Assembly (NCBI GenBank): GCA_025454715.1
Contig: JALONY010000018.1
Span: 1-12,310, forward strand
From: Anaerolineae bacterium
GTDB taxonomy: Bacteria > Chloroflexota > Anaerolineae > Aggregatilineales > Phototrophicaceae
Direction of reading: 5' to 3'
DNA: 12,310 nt
Each line of letters opens with the position of its first letter. Positions within the stretch are counted from its first letter, which is position 1. The position numbers were made by a program, and so were the translations under genes. Below the pieces are notes generated by a model. That model did no database searches, was not told the origin of the DNA, and worked only from the letters and a program-made list of their open reading frames with translations. Below are positions 1-10,290 of the stretch, one piece after another.

Positions 1-3
1 GGT

Positions 4-32
4 AGGACAAGCGTTCGGTTTTAGGGTATACT
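4..32 (+). promoter_or_regulatory. Putative sigma-70 promoter of polX
   Basis: AGGACA at 4-9 (4/6 match to the -35 consensus) lies 17 bp before TATACT at 27-32 (5/6 match to the -10). Transcription would start near position 39, leaving a leader of about 44 nt before the polX GTG. No other promoter is evident before the three-gene polX-SH3-ligA set, so this one may serve all three. Prediction from sequence only. Confidence 0.5.
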
Positions 33-82
33 CATCCAAAGTGCACCCCTGACCGTCCGACCCAGACCAGAGAGGAGAAGCC

Positions 83-1849
<1,767 letters not shown>

Positions 1850-1856
1850 CCCGACC

Positions 1857-2420
1857 GTGACCGCCTCCCCCGCCCCTCGCCCCCCCAGCCTACTGCCCCC
1901 GTGGTGGGCATGGTTGCTGATGACGCTGGCCGTGGTGTTTTGTGTCGCGGGCTTGGCCGCCGCATTCGTCGCGTTGGGCGGCACACCGCCCGCCCCCGCC
2001 CCCACCCAATTCGTCGTCCTGACCGCCCCGCCCGACCGCGTGACCGGCCAAACCCGCCCACAAGACGCCGCCTTGGGCACGCCGGTCGTCGGCTCCGCGC
2101 CGGTCAACATCGGCGCGCCGTTGGTGCTCAGTGGCCCCACCCTGCCCGCCATCGTCTTTACCGCCACCCCCATGCCGCTGATGATTGGCGCGACCGCGCT
2201 GGTGGTCGATGTCGGTGACCAACAGCTCAACGTGCGCGAGCGCGCCGGAATCGTCGATGTCGCCATCGCCTTCCGCATCCCAGAAGGCACCACCGTGCAG
2301 GTCATCGACGGCCCCTCACAGGGCGACGGCCTGACGTGGTGGCGCATCCAAGACTCGTCCGGGCGCAACGGCTGGGCGGCCTCCAATTACCTCCAGCCCA
2401 TCGCCCCGCCCGCGCCCTGA
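1857..2420 (+). CDS. Membrane-anchored SH3-like (bacterial SH3) domain protein
   Basis: A 187-aa protein with a short Pro-rich N-terminus, one hydrophobic segment at about residues 16-41 (rich in W, L, V and A), a Pro/Ala/Thr linker, and a C-terminal bacterial SH3-like module at about 112-182. The module is recognised from LNVRERAG, a G-T-x-V-x-V-I-D-G strand, the TWWRIQ segment and the GWAASNYLQP end. Such modules usually bind peptidoglycan or peptides outside the membrane. The natural partner is unknown. The GTG at 1857 is chosen because GAAAGG at 1839-1844 lies 12 nt upstream. An in-frame GTG at 1836 would overlap polX by 14 nt but has no well-placed ribosome site. The gene is wedged between polX and ligA with almost no spacing, which suggests cotranscription, though a repair role is not shown by its sequence. 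Confidence 0.8.
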   Translation: MTASPAPRPPSLLPPWWAWLLMTLAVVFCVAGLAAAFVALGGTPPAPAPTQFVVLTAPPDRVTGQTRPQDAALGTPVVGSAPVNIGAPLVLSGPTLPAIVFTATPMPLMIGATALVVDVGDQQLNVRERAGIVDVAIAFRIPEGTTVQVIDGPSQGDGLTWWRIQDSSGRNGWAASNYLQPIAPPAP

Positions 2421-4475
<2,055 letters not shown>

Positions 4476-4513
4476 TCCGGCGCGTTTTGTCCGTATCCAA
4501 GCGCGCAACGACA

Positions 4514-4522
4514 TGGGACAAT
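4514..4522 (+). promoter_or_regulatory. Possible extended -10 promoter of the rRNA methyltransferase gene
   Basis: TGGGACAAT fits an extended -10 (TG, one base, then a hexamer matching TATAAT at 4 of 6). No correctly spaced -35 is seen; TTGTCC at 4487-4492 is 24 bp away. A start near 4529 would place the hairpin at 4546-4575 in the leader. Weak prediction. Confidence 0.3.
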
Positions 4523-4545
4523 AGCCCATCACACGTTCACACGCT

Positions 4546-4580
4546 GGCGCGCCCACCGACTCGGTGAGGCGCGCCTTATA
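4546..4580 (+). terminator. Strong hairpin between ligA and rlmI (terminator or leader structure)
   Basis: GGCGCGCC at 4546-4553 pairs with GGCGCGCC at 4568-4575, and CACCG at 4554-4558 pairs with CGGTG at 4562-4566. This gives 13 bp around a 3-nt loop with one bulged A. The tail is only TTATAT, a poor U-tract. It lies 70 nt after the ligA stop and 23 nt before the rlmI start. It could end the polX-ligA transcript or act as an attenuating leader hairpin for rlmI. Confidence 0.5.
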
Positions 4581-4598
4581 TCGTCACGAGGACACCCC

Positions 4599-5795
4599 AT
4601 GACCACCTTCCCCATCATCACGCTTTCCGCCGAGCGCGAAAAGCCCATCCGCAACCGCCACCCGTGGGTTTTTTCGGGCGGCATCAAGAAGCTGGACGGC
4701 ACGCCCGAGCCCGGCAGCATCGTCGAGGTGCGCGGCGCCGATGGGCGCTTCCTCGCCCGCGGCTACTACAACGCCCAATCGCAAATTCAGGCGCGCTTGC
4801 TGTCGTGGGACGAAGACGAGCAGATTAACGAGGCGTGGTGGCGCTTGCGCCTCGCCAAGGCGGTCTCGGCGCGCACCCATTTCCTCGACCGTGGCGCGCC
4901 CTCCGGCGTCCGCTTGATTAACGCCGAAAACGACTTCTTGCCCGGCCTAATCGTCGATAAATATGGCGACACCCTCGTCTTGCAAGCCCTGACGCTGGGC
5001 ATCGACCAGCGCAAACACATGATCGCCGAGGCGTTGGCCGGTCTGGTCAAGGTCAAGGGGGTGTACGAGCGCAGTGATGTCGATGTGCGCCGCCTCGAGG
5101 GGCTAGAGCAGACCACCGGCGTGTTGTGGGGCGAGGAACCGCCCAAGCACATCGCCATCACCGAGCACGGCGTGACGTTGCTGGTCGATGTCCGCACCGG
5201 CCACAAGACCGGCACCTATCTCGACCAAGCCGACAACCGCGCACTGGTCGGGGCGTGGGTGGCGCGCACGCAGGCCAAGCGCGTCCTCAACGTGTTCAGC
5301 TATACCGGCGGGTTCGGGGTGCACGCGGGTAAGAACGGCGCGCAGACGGTCAACATCGACTCGTCCGCCGAGGCGCTCGACCTCGCCGAGGAGACCTACC
5401 GCGCCAACGGCCTCCGCGCCAGCGGGATGGTCGAGGGCGATGCGTTCGCCTTCTTGCGCGCCGAAATCGAGGACAAGAGCACCTATGACCTAATCGTGCT
5501 CGACCCGCCCAAGTTCGCCCAGAACAAGCAGCACGTCGAGCGCGCCGCCCGTGGCTATAAAGACATCAACTTGCACGCGCTACGCTTGGTCAACTCGGGC
5601 GGCTATCTGTTCACCTACTCGTGCTCCGGCGCGGTCGATGCCGACCTATTCCAAAAAATCGTGTTCGGCGCGATTGCCGACAGTGGCCGGACGGGTCAAA
5701 TCGTGCGTTGGCTGTCGGCGGGTGAAGACCACCCGGTCGCCCTGACCTTCCCCGAGGGCGCGTACCTCAAGGGGTTGGTGGTGCGGGTAGAGTAG
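4599..5795 (+). CDS. rlmI: RlmI-type 23S rRNA (cytosine-5) methyltransferase
   Basis: A 398-aa class I SAM-dependent methyltransferase, nearly the length of E. coli RlmI, which makes m5C1962 in 23S rRNA. An N-terminal PUA-type RNA-binding domain spans about residues 1-75 (RNRHPWVFSGGI is typical). A middle domain contains LINAENDFLPGLIVDKYGD. The Rossmann catalytic domain has motif I NVFSYTGGFG at 231-240, the ribose-binding acid D254, D281 for the adenine, LDPPKFA at 301-307 and YSCS at 340-343 with C342 as likely catalytic cysteine. The ATG follows GAGGA at 4588-4592 with 6-nt spacing. Assignment to the RlmI/RlmI-like family is firm; the exact base methylated is inferred. Its last 29 bp overlap the convergent Uma2 gene. 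Confidence 0.88.
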   Translation: MTTFPIITLSAEREKPIRNRHPWVFSGGIKKLDGTPEPGSIVEVRGADGRFLARGYYNAQSQIQARLLSWDEDEQINEAWWRLRLAKAVSARTHFLDRGAPSGVRLINAENDFLPGLIVDKYGDTLVLQALTLGIDQRKHMIAEALAGLVKVKGVYERSDVDVRRLEGLEQTTGVLWGEEPPKHIAITEHGVTLLVDVRTGHKTGTYLDQADNRALVGAWVARTQAKRVLNVFSYTGGFGVHAGKNGAQTVNIDSSAEALDLAEETYRANGLRASGMVEGDAFAFLRAEIEDKSTYDLIVLDPPKFAQNKQHVERAARGYKDINLHALRLVNSGGYLFTYSCSGAVDADLFQKIVFGAIADSGRTGQIVRWLSAGEDHPVALTFPEGAYLKGLVVRVE

Positions 5796-6372
5796 CGAAC
5801 ACCTCGCCCAGCGACACCGAAAACCCCGCCAGCACGTCGCGCCCGTCCAGCGCGTCCGAGGCCGAAAGCCGCACCGCGGTCTGGTTCGCCAGCCACGCGG
5901 TCGCGGCTTTTCGTTGCGGGTCAACCGCCCAAACCATCCGCACGCCGTCGGCCAAGTACACGTCCACCTTCCGCTCGACCTCGCTATATGAGTCGGTCGG
6001 CGACAAGACCTCAATCACGAGGTCAGGCACCACCGCGAGGGGCGCGCCCGGCCTCGCCAACGGCGATTGGCGAAAGGCCGCCAACGCCTCGTTGCGGATG
6101 AACATGACATCGGGGATGCGCGCCCCGCGCACCCAATCAGGCTGGCCGAGGTCGGGCAAGATGAACGTCCCCTCGATGAAGGCCACCCCAATCGGGTTGA
6201 CCGATAAATAGCGCGCCAGAGCGCCATACAGCGCATGAACGACCAACATAGGGTCGAAAACGGTCGGCCTTTTCGGGTGTTTCTCCCCATCGATTAACTC
6301 GAAGGGCTGACGCCCCATCTCGGTCATGAAATCGTCCAAACGCATCCCATCACGGGGGGTGAAAGCGGTCAT
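5767..6372 (-). CDS. Uma2 family endonuclease-like protein (DUF820)
   Basis: A 201-aa protein of the Uma2/DUF820 family, which has a PD-(D/E)xK nuclease fold and is abundant in Cyanobacteria and Chloroflexota; the biological role is largely unknown. Typical features are FELIDGE at 24-30, RIPDVMFI at 85-92 with D88, PDLVIEVLSP at 116-125 with E121, EVERKVDVYL with K135, and VRMVWAVDP at 144-152. Acid and Lys residues expected of the active site are present. The ATG at 6372 is chosen because GAGGG (complement of 6382-6386) precedes it by 9 nt. An upstream in-frame ATG at 6396 lies only 6 nt from the -10 box and has no room for a ribosome site. Its stop codon lies inside the 3' end of rlmI on the other strand. 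Confidence 0.85.
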   Translation of the reverse strand: MTAFTPRDGMRLDDFMTEMGRQPFELIDGEKHPKRPTVFDPMLVVHALYGALARYLSVNPIGVAFIEGTFILPDLGQPDWVRGARIPDVMFIRNEALAAFRQSPLARPGAPLAVVPDLVIEVLSPTDSYSEVERKVDVYLADGVRMVWAVDPQRKAATAWLANQTAVRLSASDALDGRDVLAGFSVSLGEVFATLPAPPTP

Positions 6373-6402
6373 CGGCGTGCGCCCTCGTCTGTTCATGCCC
6401 CC

Positions 6403-6408
6403 AGTATA
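6403..6408 (-). promoter_or_regulatory. Putative -10 element for the Uma2 gene
   Basis: The minus strand reads GGGTATACT, the same nine bases as at the polX -10. A transcript would begin near 6396, giving about 24 nt of leader before the ATG at 6372. No good -35 is visible 16-18 bp upstream, where the sequence is a run of G and C. Confidence 0.4.
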
Positions 6409-6421
6409 CCCCCACTTTTGC

Positions 6422-6452
6422 GCCCCGCCCCCACTGCCCGAAAACGCCAAGC
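6422..6452. repeat. 31-nt intergenic direct repeat, copy A
   Basis: Thirty-one bases identical to 7811-7841 and in the same orientation, beginning GCCCCGCCCC and ending AACGCCAAGC. This copy lies in the gap between the divergent Uma2 and propeller lipoprotein genes, just upstream of the Uma2 -10 element. Both copies follow a short T-rich stretch. It is non-coding in either orientation as far as I can see. Confidence 0.85.
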
Positions 6453-6479
6453 CACACCGTTCCACGGTCTGCGCTGCGC

Positions 6480-6498
6480 GTGAAACGTTGGTGAAACG
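6480..6498 (+). promoter_or_regulatory. Possible operator: GTGAAACG direct repeat upstream of the propeller gene
   Basis: GTGAAACG occurs at 6480-6487 and again at 6491-6498, an 11-bp period that puts both copies on one face of the helix. TTGGTG at 6488-6493 could be a -35 with a weak -10 (GGTTAT, 6511-6516) 17 bp on. If so, a regulator bound here would cover the promoter. Speculative. Confidence 0.3.
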
Positions 6499-6546
6499 CA
6501 GGTGATGTAGGGTTATCGCATCGTCCACATCACCAAGAGGGCTCTC

Positions 6547-7734
6547 ATGCACATCCCATCCCGCTCGCTCACCATCTCCCACACATCGTTGAAATCCGTC
6601 ATCGCCGCGTTCCTGTGCGCGTTTGCGCTCACCGCTTGTGGGGGCGGCCAGCCCACCCCCACCAACACCCCCGCACCGACTTTCACCCCTGCCCCCACCC
6701 CCACCAGCACCCCCGTCCCAGAGCAAGTAGCGCTGAGCGCCGCGAACATCACCGGCCTGACGCTCATCGAGACCTTCTCCGACAGCGTGATTTATGAAAA
6801 CGTCGCCCTGAGTGCCGACGGCAAGCGCATCGCGCAATCGCGCCCGAATCCGTCCAACAGCGAGGTGCAATTGATGGTGCTTTCGGCAGAGACCGGCGAA
6901 ACCCTCTTCAGCATGACCACCGCCGACGGCGTGGTGCAGACCAGCCCGGTGGCGCTCAGCCCAGATGGGCGTTTGCTGGCCTACAGCTATGTTGTCAACC
7001 CCAACAGCATCACCTCTAGCAAGGCTTTTCGCGTTTACGACTTGGACTCCGAGACGGTCGTCTTGGAAGGCGAGGTGCAGGACGGCGGCTCACAAGTCAT
7101 GGGTCTGGCCTTCAGCCCAGACGGGGCAAAATTGGTGGCGGGGACGGGCGTCTTGAGCGGTGACGGCATCTCGATTTGGGACATCGCGACCGGCGAGAGG
7201 GTGACATTGGCCGCGGATGTGGCCATCCCCAGCGGCGCGCAAATCGCATTTTCGGCACAAGGCAACCAATTCGTCACGGCAGTCGGCAACGCATCCGTGC
7301 AAATCATCGACGCCGACACCGGCGCAGTCGTCAGCACCCTGCCGAGGGTCGAGGGGCGCATCCAAAGCATCGCCTACGACCCGACCGGCACCCACATCGC
7401 CGCAGGCACCCGCGAGGGGCAAATCTACGTCTGGGCAATTGCCGATGGGCAACAAGTGGCCACGATGGCCACAGAAGCGGGTCGTGAGGTGCTCTCGATG
7501 GCGTTCACGGTCGATGGCAGCCTGTTGGTGACGGGCGAGTCCAGCGCGGTCTTGCGCTTCTGGAGCACCGAGACATGGGCGCAAACCCACACCCTACAGC
7601 TCCTCAACGCGGGGAGTGCGGCCTCGGCCTTAATCTTCACCCCCGACGGCAAGGGATTGTTGACCAACGTCGGCCTCACCCGCACGGGCATGAACCCGAT
7701 TCCCGCCACCAGCTTGTACGGGGCATTTGAATAA
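6547..7734 (+). CDS. WD40-type beta-propeller lipoprotein
   Basis: A 395-aa secreted lipoprotein. The N-terminus has a positively charged region, a hydrophobic core (VIAAFLCAFALTA) and a lipobox LTAC with the lipidated Cys at residue 31. A Thr/Pro-rich linker follows at about 35-58. The rest reads as seven beta-propeller blades, each with a turn like ALSPDGRLLA, AFSPDGAKLV, AFSAQGNQFV, AYDPTGTHIA, AFTVDGSLLV or IFTPDGKGLL. Some carry W-D-like ends (ISIWDI, IYVWAI, LRFWST). Such propellers usually serve as protein-binding platforms; no enzymatic motif is seen and the ligand is unknown. The ATG follows AGAGG at 6536-6540 by 6 nt. It is transcribed alone, divergent from Uma2, and ends before a strong terminator. 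Confidence 0.85.
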   Translation: MHIPSRSLTISHTSLKSVIAAFLCAFALTACGGGQPTPTNTPAPTFTPAPTPTSTPVPEQVALSAANITGLTLIETFSDSVIYENVALSADGKRIAQSRPNPSNSEVQLMVLSAETGETLFSMTTADGVVQTSPVALSPDGRLLAYSYVVNPNSITSSKAFRVYDLDSETVVLEGEVQDGGSQVMGLAFSPDGAKLVAGTGVLSGDGISIWDIATGERVTLAADVAIPSGAQIAFSAQGNQFVTAVGNASVQIIDADTGAVVSTLPRVEGRIQSIAYDPTGTHIAAGTREGQIYVWAIADGQQVATMATEAGREVLSMAFTVDGSLLVTGESSAVLRFWSTETWAQTHTLQLLNAGSAASALIFTPDGKGLLTNVGLTRTGMNPIPATSLYGAFE

Positions 7735-7768
7735 CGCACCACCCCCGCGCCCACAGACATCAGCCACA

Positions 7769-7810
7769 CCAGCCAATCGCCCATCGGTGGGATTGGCTGG
7801 TTTTCGTTTT
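7769..7810 (+). terminator. Rho-independent terminator after the propeller lipoprotein gene
   Basis: CCAGCCAATC at 7769-7778 pairs perfectly with GATTGGCTGG at 7791-7800 (10 bp, 12-nt loop that can close further). It is followed directly by TTTTCGTTTT at 7801-7810. It lies 35 nt after the stop codon and just before the second 31-nt repeat. Confidence 0.9.
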
Positions 7811-7841
7811 GCCCCGCCCCCACTGCCCGAAAACGCCAAGC
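7811..7841. repeat. 31-nt intergenic direct repeat, copy B
   Basis: Identical over 31 bases to 6422-6452. Here it sits between the propeller-gene terminator and the aspS -10, so its right half supplies the spacer and putative -35 of the aspS promoter. Confidence 0.85.
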
Positions 7842-7852
7842 TGTGCTATCCT
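7823..7852 (+). promoter_or_regulatory. Putative aspS promoter with extended -10
   Basis: TGCTATCCT at 7844-7852 is an extended -10 (hexamer TATCCT, 4/6). CTGCCC at 7823-7828, inside the 31-nt repeat, is a weak -35 with 18-bp spacing. A start near 7859 gives a leader of about 50 nt, too short for a T-box. Confidence 0.5.
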
Positions 7853-7908
7853 TTGAGACGGAACGTCCCTCATCCATCCACCAGAACCCCAATACGGAAG
7901 CGCGCCCT

Positions 7909-9747
7909 ATGCACAAAACACACACCTGCGGAGAACTGCGCGAGTCGCACGTCGGACAGACCGTCACGCTGGCGGGCTGGGTCAATCGCCGCCGTGACCA
8001 AGGCGGGTTGATCTTCCTCGACCTGCGCGACCGCTGGGGGCTCGTCCAAGTCGTCATCGACGAGGCCGAAAACCCCACCGCCCACGCCGTCGCCCACACC
8101 GTCCGCAGCGAATACGTCCTTCAGGTCGTCGGCACGGTGCGCCGCCGCCCCGCAGGCACCGAAAACCCCGACCTCCCCACCGGCGACATCGACATCGTGG
8201 CCGACAGCATCGTCCTGCTCAATGAGTCGAAGGTGCCGCCCTTCCTCATCAACCGCGAAGAGAACATCGACGAAGCCCGCCGGATGCAATACCGCTACCT
8301 CGACCTGCGCCGCCCGGCCATGCGCGACAACATCATCTTGCGCCACCGCACGATCAAGTTTTTGCGCGACCACCTCGACGCCGCTGGGTTCGTCGAAATC
8401 GAGACGCCCATCCTGTTCAAGACCACGCCGGAGGGCGCCCGCGACTTCCTCGTGCCGTCGCGCCTCCAGCCCGGCAAGTTCTACGCCCTGCCCCAGTCGC
8501 CCCAGCAGCTCAAGCAATTGTTGATGGTGGCCGGTTTCGAGAAATACTTCCAGATTGCCCGTTGCTTCCGCGATGAAGACCTGCGCGGCGACCGCCAGCC
8601 GGAATTTACCCAGCTCGATATGGAGCTCAGCTTCGTCGAGCGCGAGGACATGCTCCAGTTCATGGAGGCGATGGTCTTGGCGTTGGCCAAGGCGGTCGTG
8701 CCCGAAAAGACGATTAAATACCAGCCGTTGCGCCGCCTGACCTACACCGAGGCGATGGAAAAATACGGCAGCGACAAGCCCGACCTGCGTTACGACCTCG
8801 AGGCCGTGGACGTGACCGCGCTGGCCGCCCAGTCGGCCTTCCCCATCTTCCAGCAAGCCGCCCAAGCCGGTCGCCCGATTAAGGTGCTGCGCGCCCCCGG
8901 GCTGCACGCCAAGCGCGACAACCCCGCCGAATTGTTGACCGGCGAAGGGCTCAAGCGCCTGATGAAGGAGCTGGAAGACCTCGTTAAGACCGTCGGAGCC
9001 AAGGGCTTGGCCTATATGGCCTTGCCGTTGGACGAAAACGGCGAGGTCAAAGGCCCCATCGGCAAGTATTTCAGCGTCGAGCAAAAGGCCGCCCTGTTCG
9101 AGCAGACCGGCGCACGCCCGGGCGACATCCTGATGTTCATCAGCGATAAGCCCGAGGTGGTCTACGCCAGCGTCGATAAATTGCGCCGTCACATCGCCGA
9201 CCTACTCGACCTCGCCGACCCGAACGTGCTGGACTTCGCGTGGATTATCGACTTCCCGATGTTCTATTGGGACGAGGAAAACCAACGCTGGGATCCGTCG
9301 CAACACATGTTCACCATGCCGATGCCGGAGGACGTGCCGATGCTGGAAAGCGAACCCGGGAAGGTGCGCGGCAGCCAATACGACCTGATTTGCAACGGTT
9401 ACGAGGTCGGCGGCGGCAGCATCCGCATCCACGAGCGCGCCCTGCAAGAGAAAATCTTCCCGCTGATTGGCCAGACCATGGAGCACGCCCGCGAGCAGTT
9501 CGGCCACATGCTGGAGGCGTTCGAGTATGGCGCGCCGCCGCACGGCGGCATGGCGTGGGGCATCGACCGCTTGGTCATGATTTTCGCCGGTGCGCCCAAC
9601 ATCCGCGAGGTGATCGCCTTCCCCAAGACCCAAGCCGGTGGCGACGCCATGGCGCACGCCCCGTCCGAGCCGGAGCCCAAGCAACTCCAAGAGCTGTACA
9701 TCCAAGTCCTGCCCGTCCCCAAGAAGGACGATGACACCAAAAGTTAA
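7909..9747 (+). CDS. aspS: Aspartyl-tRNA synthetase, bacterial type
   Basis: A class II aminoacyl-tRNA synthetase of 612 aa that charges tRNA-Asp. The N-terminal OB-fold anticodon domain contains GWVNRRRD near 23-30. Motif 1 lies at about 151-167, motif 2 at about 213-235 (RCFRDEDLRGDRQPEF with R218), the bacterial GAD insertion at about 290-430, and motif 3 at about 548-560 (MAWGIDRLVMIF with R554). The start ATG follows GGAAG at 7896-7900 by 8 nt; an in-frame ATG at 7843 overlaps the promoter and is excluded. Residue 31 is Gln, where discriminating E. coli AspRS has Leu and non-discriminating Pseudomonas aeruginosa AspRS has His. At the second known site the residue is Gly (G83), as in the non-discriminating enzyme, so it may also charge tRNA-Asn. 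That specificity is inference. Confidence 0.96.
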   Translation: MHKTHTCGELRESHVGQTVTLAGWVNRRRDQGGLIFLDLRDRWGLVQVVIDEAENPTAHAVAHTVRSEYVLQVVGTVRRRPAGTENPDLPTGDIDIVADSIVLLNESKVPPFLINREENIDEARRMQYRYLDLRRPAMRDNIILRHRTIKFLRDHLDAAGFVEIETPILFKTTPEGARDFLVPSRLQPGKFYALPQSPQQLKQLLMVAGFEKYFQIARCFRDEDLRGDRQPEFTQLDMELSFVEREDMLQFMEAMVLALAKAVVPEKTIKYQPLRRLTYTEAMEKYGSDKPDLRYDLEAVDVTALAAQSAFPIFQQAAQAGRPIKVLRAPGLHAKRDNPAELLTGEGLKRLMKELEDLVKTVGAKGLAYMALPLDENGEVKGPIGKYFSVEQKAALFEQTGARPGDILMFISDKPEVVYASVDKLRRHIADLLDLADPNVLDFAWIIDFPMFYWDEENQRWDPSQHMFTMPMPEDVPMLESEPGKVRGSQYDLICNGYEVGGGSIRIHERALQEKIFPLIGQTMEHAREQFGHMLEAFEYGAPPHGGMAWGIDRLVMIFAGAPNIREVIAFPKTQAGGDAMAHAPSEPEPKQLQELYIQVLPVPKKDDDTKS

Positions 9748-9769
9748 CATCCGTTCTGGCGGTCGCGCC

Positions 9770-9798
9770 TTGCCGTCAGGGGGCGCGTCTGCTAAGAT
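9770..9798 (+). promoter_or_regulatory. Promoter of the small-RNA locus
   Basis: TTGCCG at 9770-9775 and TAAGAT at 9793-9798 are separated by 17 bp, and TG at 9790-9791 makes the -10 extended. This is among the best promoter matches in the window. It starts only 23 nt after the aspS stop. A hairpin CGCGCC (9764-9769) / GGCGCG (9782-9787) spans the -35, so aspS read-through and this promoter could interfere. The predicted start is about 9805. Confidence 0.6.
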
Positions 9799-9804
9799 AA
9801 CGGC

Positions 9805-10028
9805 AACCTGCGATGTACGTGATGTCCATATCGCGTTTGGGCCAACACCCACATCACGGGAGACCGGATTGCACATCGCGTTTGTGGTAGGCCTGCGCTG
9901 GCTAAGACAAACGGGATGGCAAGGTTTCCCACCTGCGACAGCAGGTTCAAACAGAGTGGCACACGGCATCGCGGGGGGTCTGCAAACGAACGGGGCGGCT
10001 GAGATTTCAGCCGCCCCGATGTGTTTTG
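9805..10028 (+). ncRNA. Putative independent structured small RNA (6S-like architecture; family unproven)
   Basis: The 321-nt gap between aspS and hicB has no convincing reading frame but holds a promoter, a foldable body and a terminator. CCTGCGATG (9807-9815) pairs with CATCGCGGG (9967-9975) as a 9-bp closing helix enclosing about 150 nt. An apical helix pairs 9859-9865 with 9923-9929, 9869-9872 with 9919-9922, 9874-9877 with 9915-9918 and 9879-9885 with 9907-9913, about 22 bp in all. Between them are either GTTTGGGCC (9835-9843) / GGTTCAAAC (9944-9952), giving a continuous rod, or hairpins CGTGATGT/ACATCACG (9818-9825/9851-9858) and ACCTGC/GCAGGT (9931-9936/9941-9946). A closing stem, weak centre and long apical helix over about 175 nt recall 6S RNA, which binds RNA polymerase. 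That family call is inference. SRP RNA, tmRNA and RNase P signature sequences were not seen. Confidence 0.6.
9991..10028 (+). terminator. Rho-independent terminator of the small RNA, possibly bidirectional
   Basis: CGGGGCGGCTGA at 9991-10002 pairs perfectly with TCAGCCGCCCCG at 10007-10018 around a GATT loop, followed by ATGTGTTTTG. On the minus strand the hairpin is followed by GTTCGTTTGC, so it could also end the hicB transcript, whose stop is about 50 nt away. Confidence 0.85.
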
Positions 10029-10068
10029 CCCCGCTCTGTCGCTTCTTGTCTTCATCCGGCCTAACAGG

Positions 10069-10290
10069 CTAACCGACCTGATAGATGGCTGGGCGGTAAC
10101 GCGGGGATGGGATAGGGCGATTGTTGGCGTGTGCGGCCTCTAACCACGCCTCCTTGGCCACGAGGACTTCGCGGAGCGCTTCTTCGGGGGTTTCACCGTG
10201 CGCCGAGCAGTATTTCAGGTCGGGAATATCGGCGATATAGGCGTGGTCTTCTGCACTATAGAAGATATTGATGTGATAATCACTCGTCAT
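10069..10290 (-). CDS. hicB: HicB family antitoxin (short form)
   Basis: A 73-aa protein matching the short HicB/UPF0150 antitoxins that pair with HicA. Typical segments are YHINIFYSAEDHAYIADIPDLK at the start, written here as residues 5-26, then AHGETPEEAL, VAKEAWLEAA and the PSPRYRPAIYQ end, so the protein looks complete. HicB neutralises the HicA mRNA-cleaving toxin by covering it. This short form shows no added ribbon-helix-helix or HTH domain. The ATG at 10290 follows GGAG (complement of 10297-10300) by 6 nt, which argues for separate translation even though the upstream hicA frame runs into it without a stop. With hicA damaged it may be an orphan antitoxin. Confidence 0.85.
   Translation of the reverse strand: MTSDYHINIFYSAEDHAYIADIPDLKYCSAHGETPEEALREVLVAKEAWLEAAHANNRPIPSPRYRPAIYQVG

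Noticed and set aside
6397..6870. N-terminal extension of the Uma2 frame to position 6870
   Set aside because: The extension overlaps the divergent lipoprotein gene and lies upstream of the Uma2 -10 element; family proteins begin near the ATG at 6372.
7853..7908. T-box or other riboswitch controlling aspS
   Set aside because: The leader is only about 50 nt and contains no T-box signature or attenuator hairpin.
7870..9192. Minus-strand reading frame of 440 codons opposite aspS
   Set aside because: Antisense shadow of a clear aminoacyl-tRNA synthetase.
9941..9952. GGTTCAAA resembling a tRNA T-loop
   Set aside because: The flanking bases do not form a 5-bp T stem and no acceptor or anticodon arm fits around it.
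9638..10072. Possible small protein over the small-RNA region (plus frame to 10072; also a minus frame 9792-10055)
   Set aside because: No ribosome site, no recognisable family, starts inside aspS or runs through a strong terminator; the RNA structure explains the region better.
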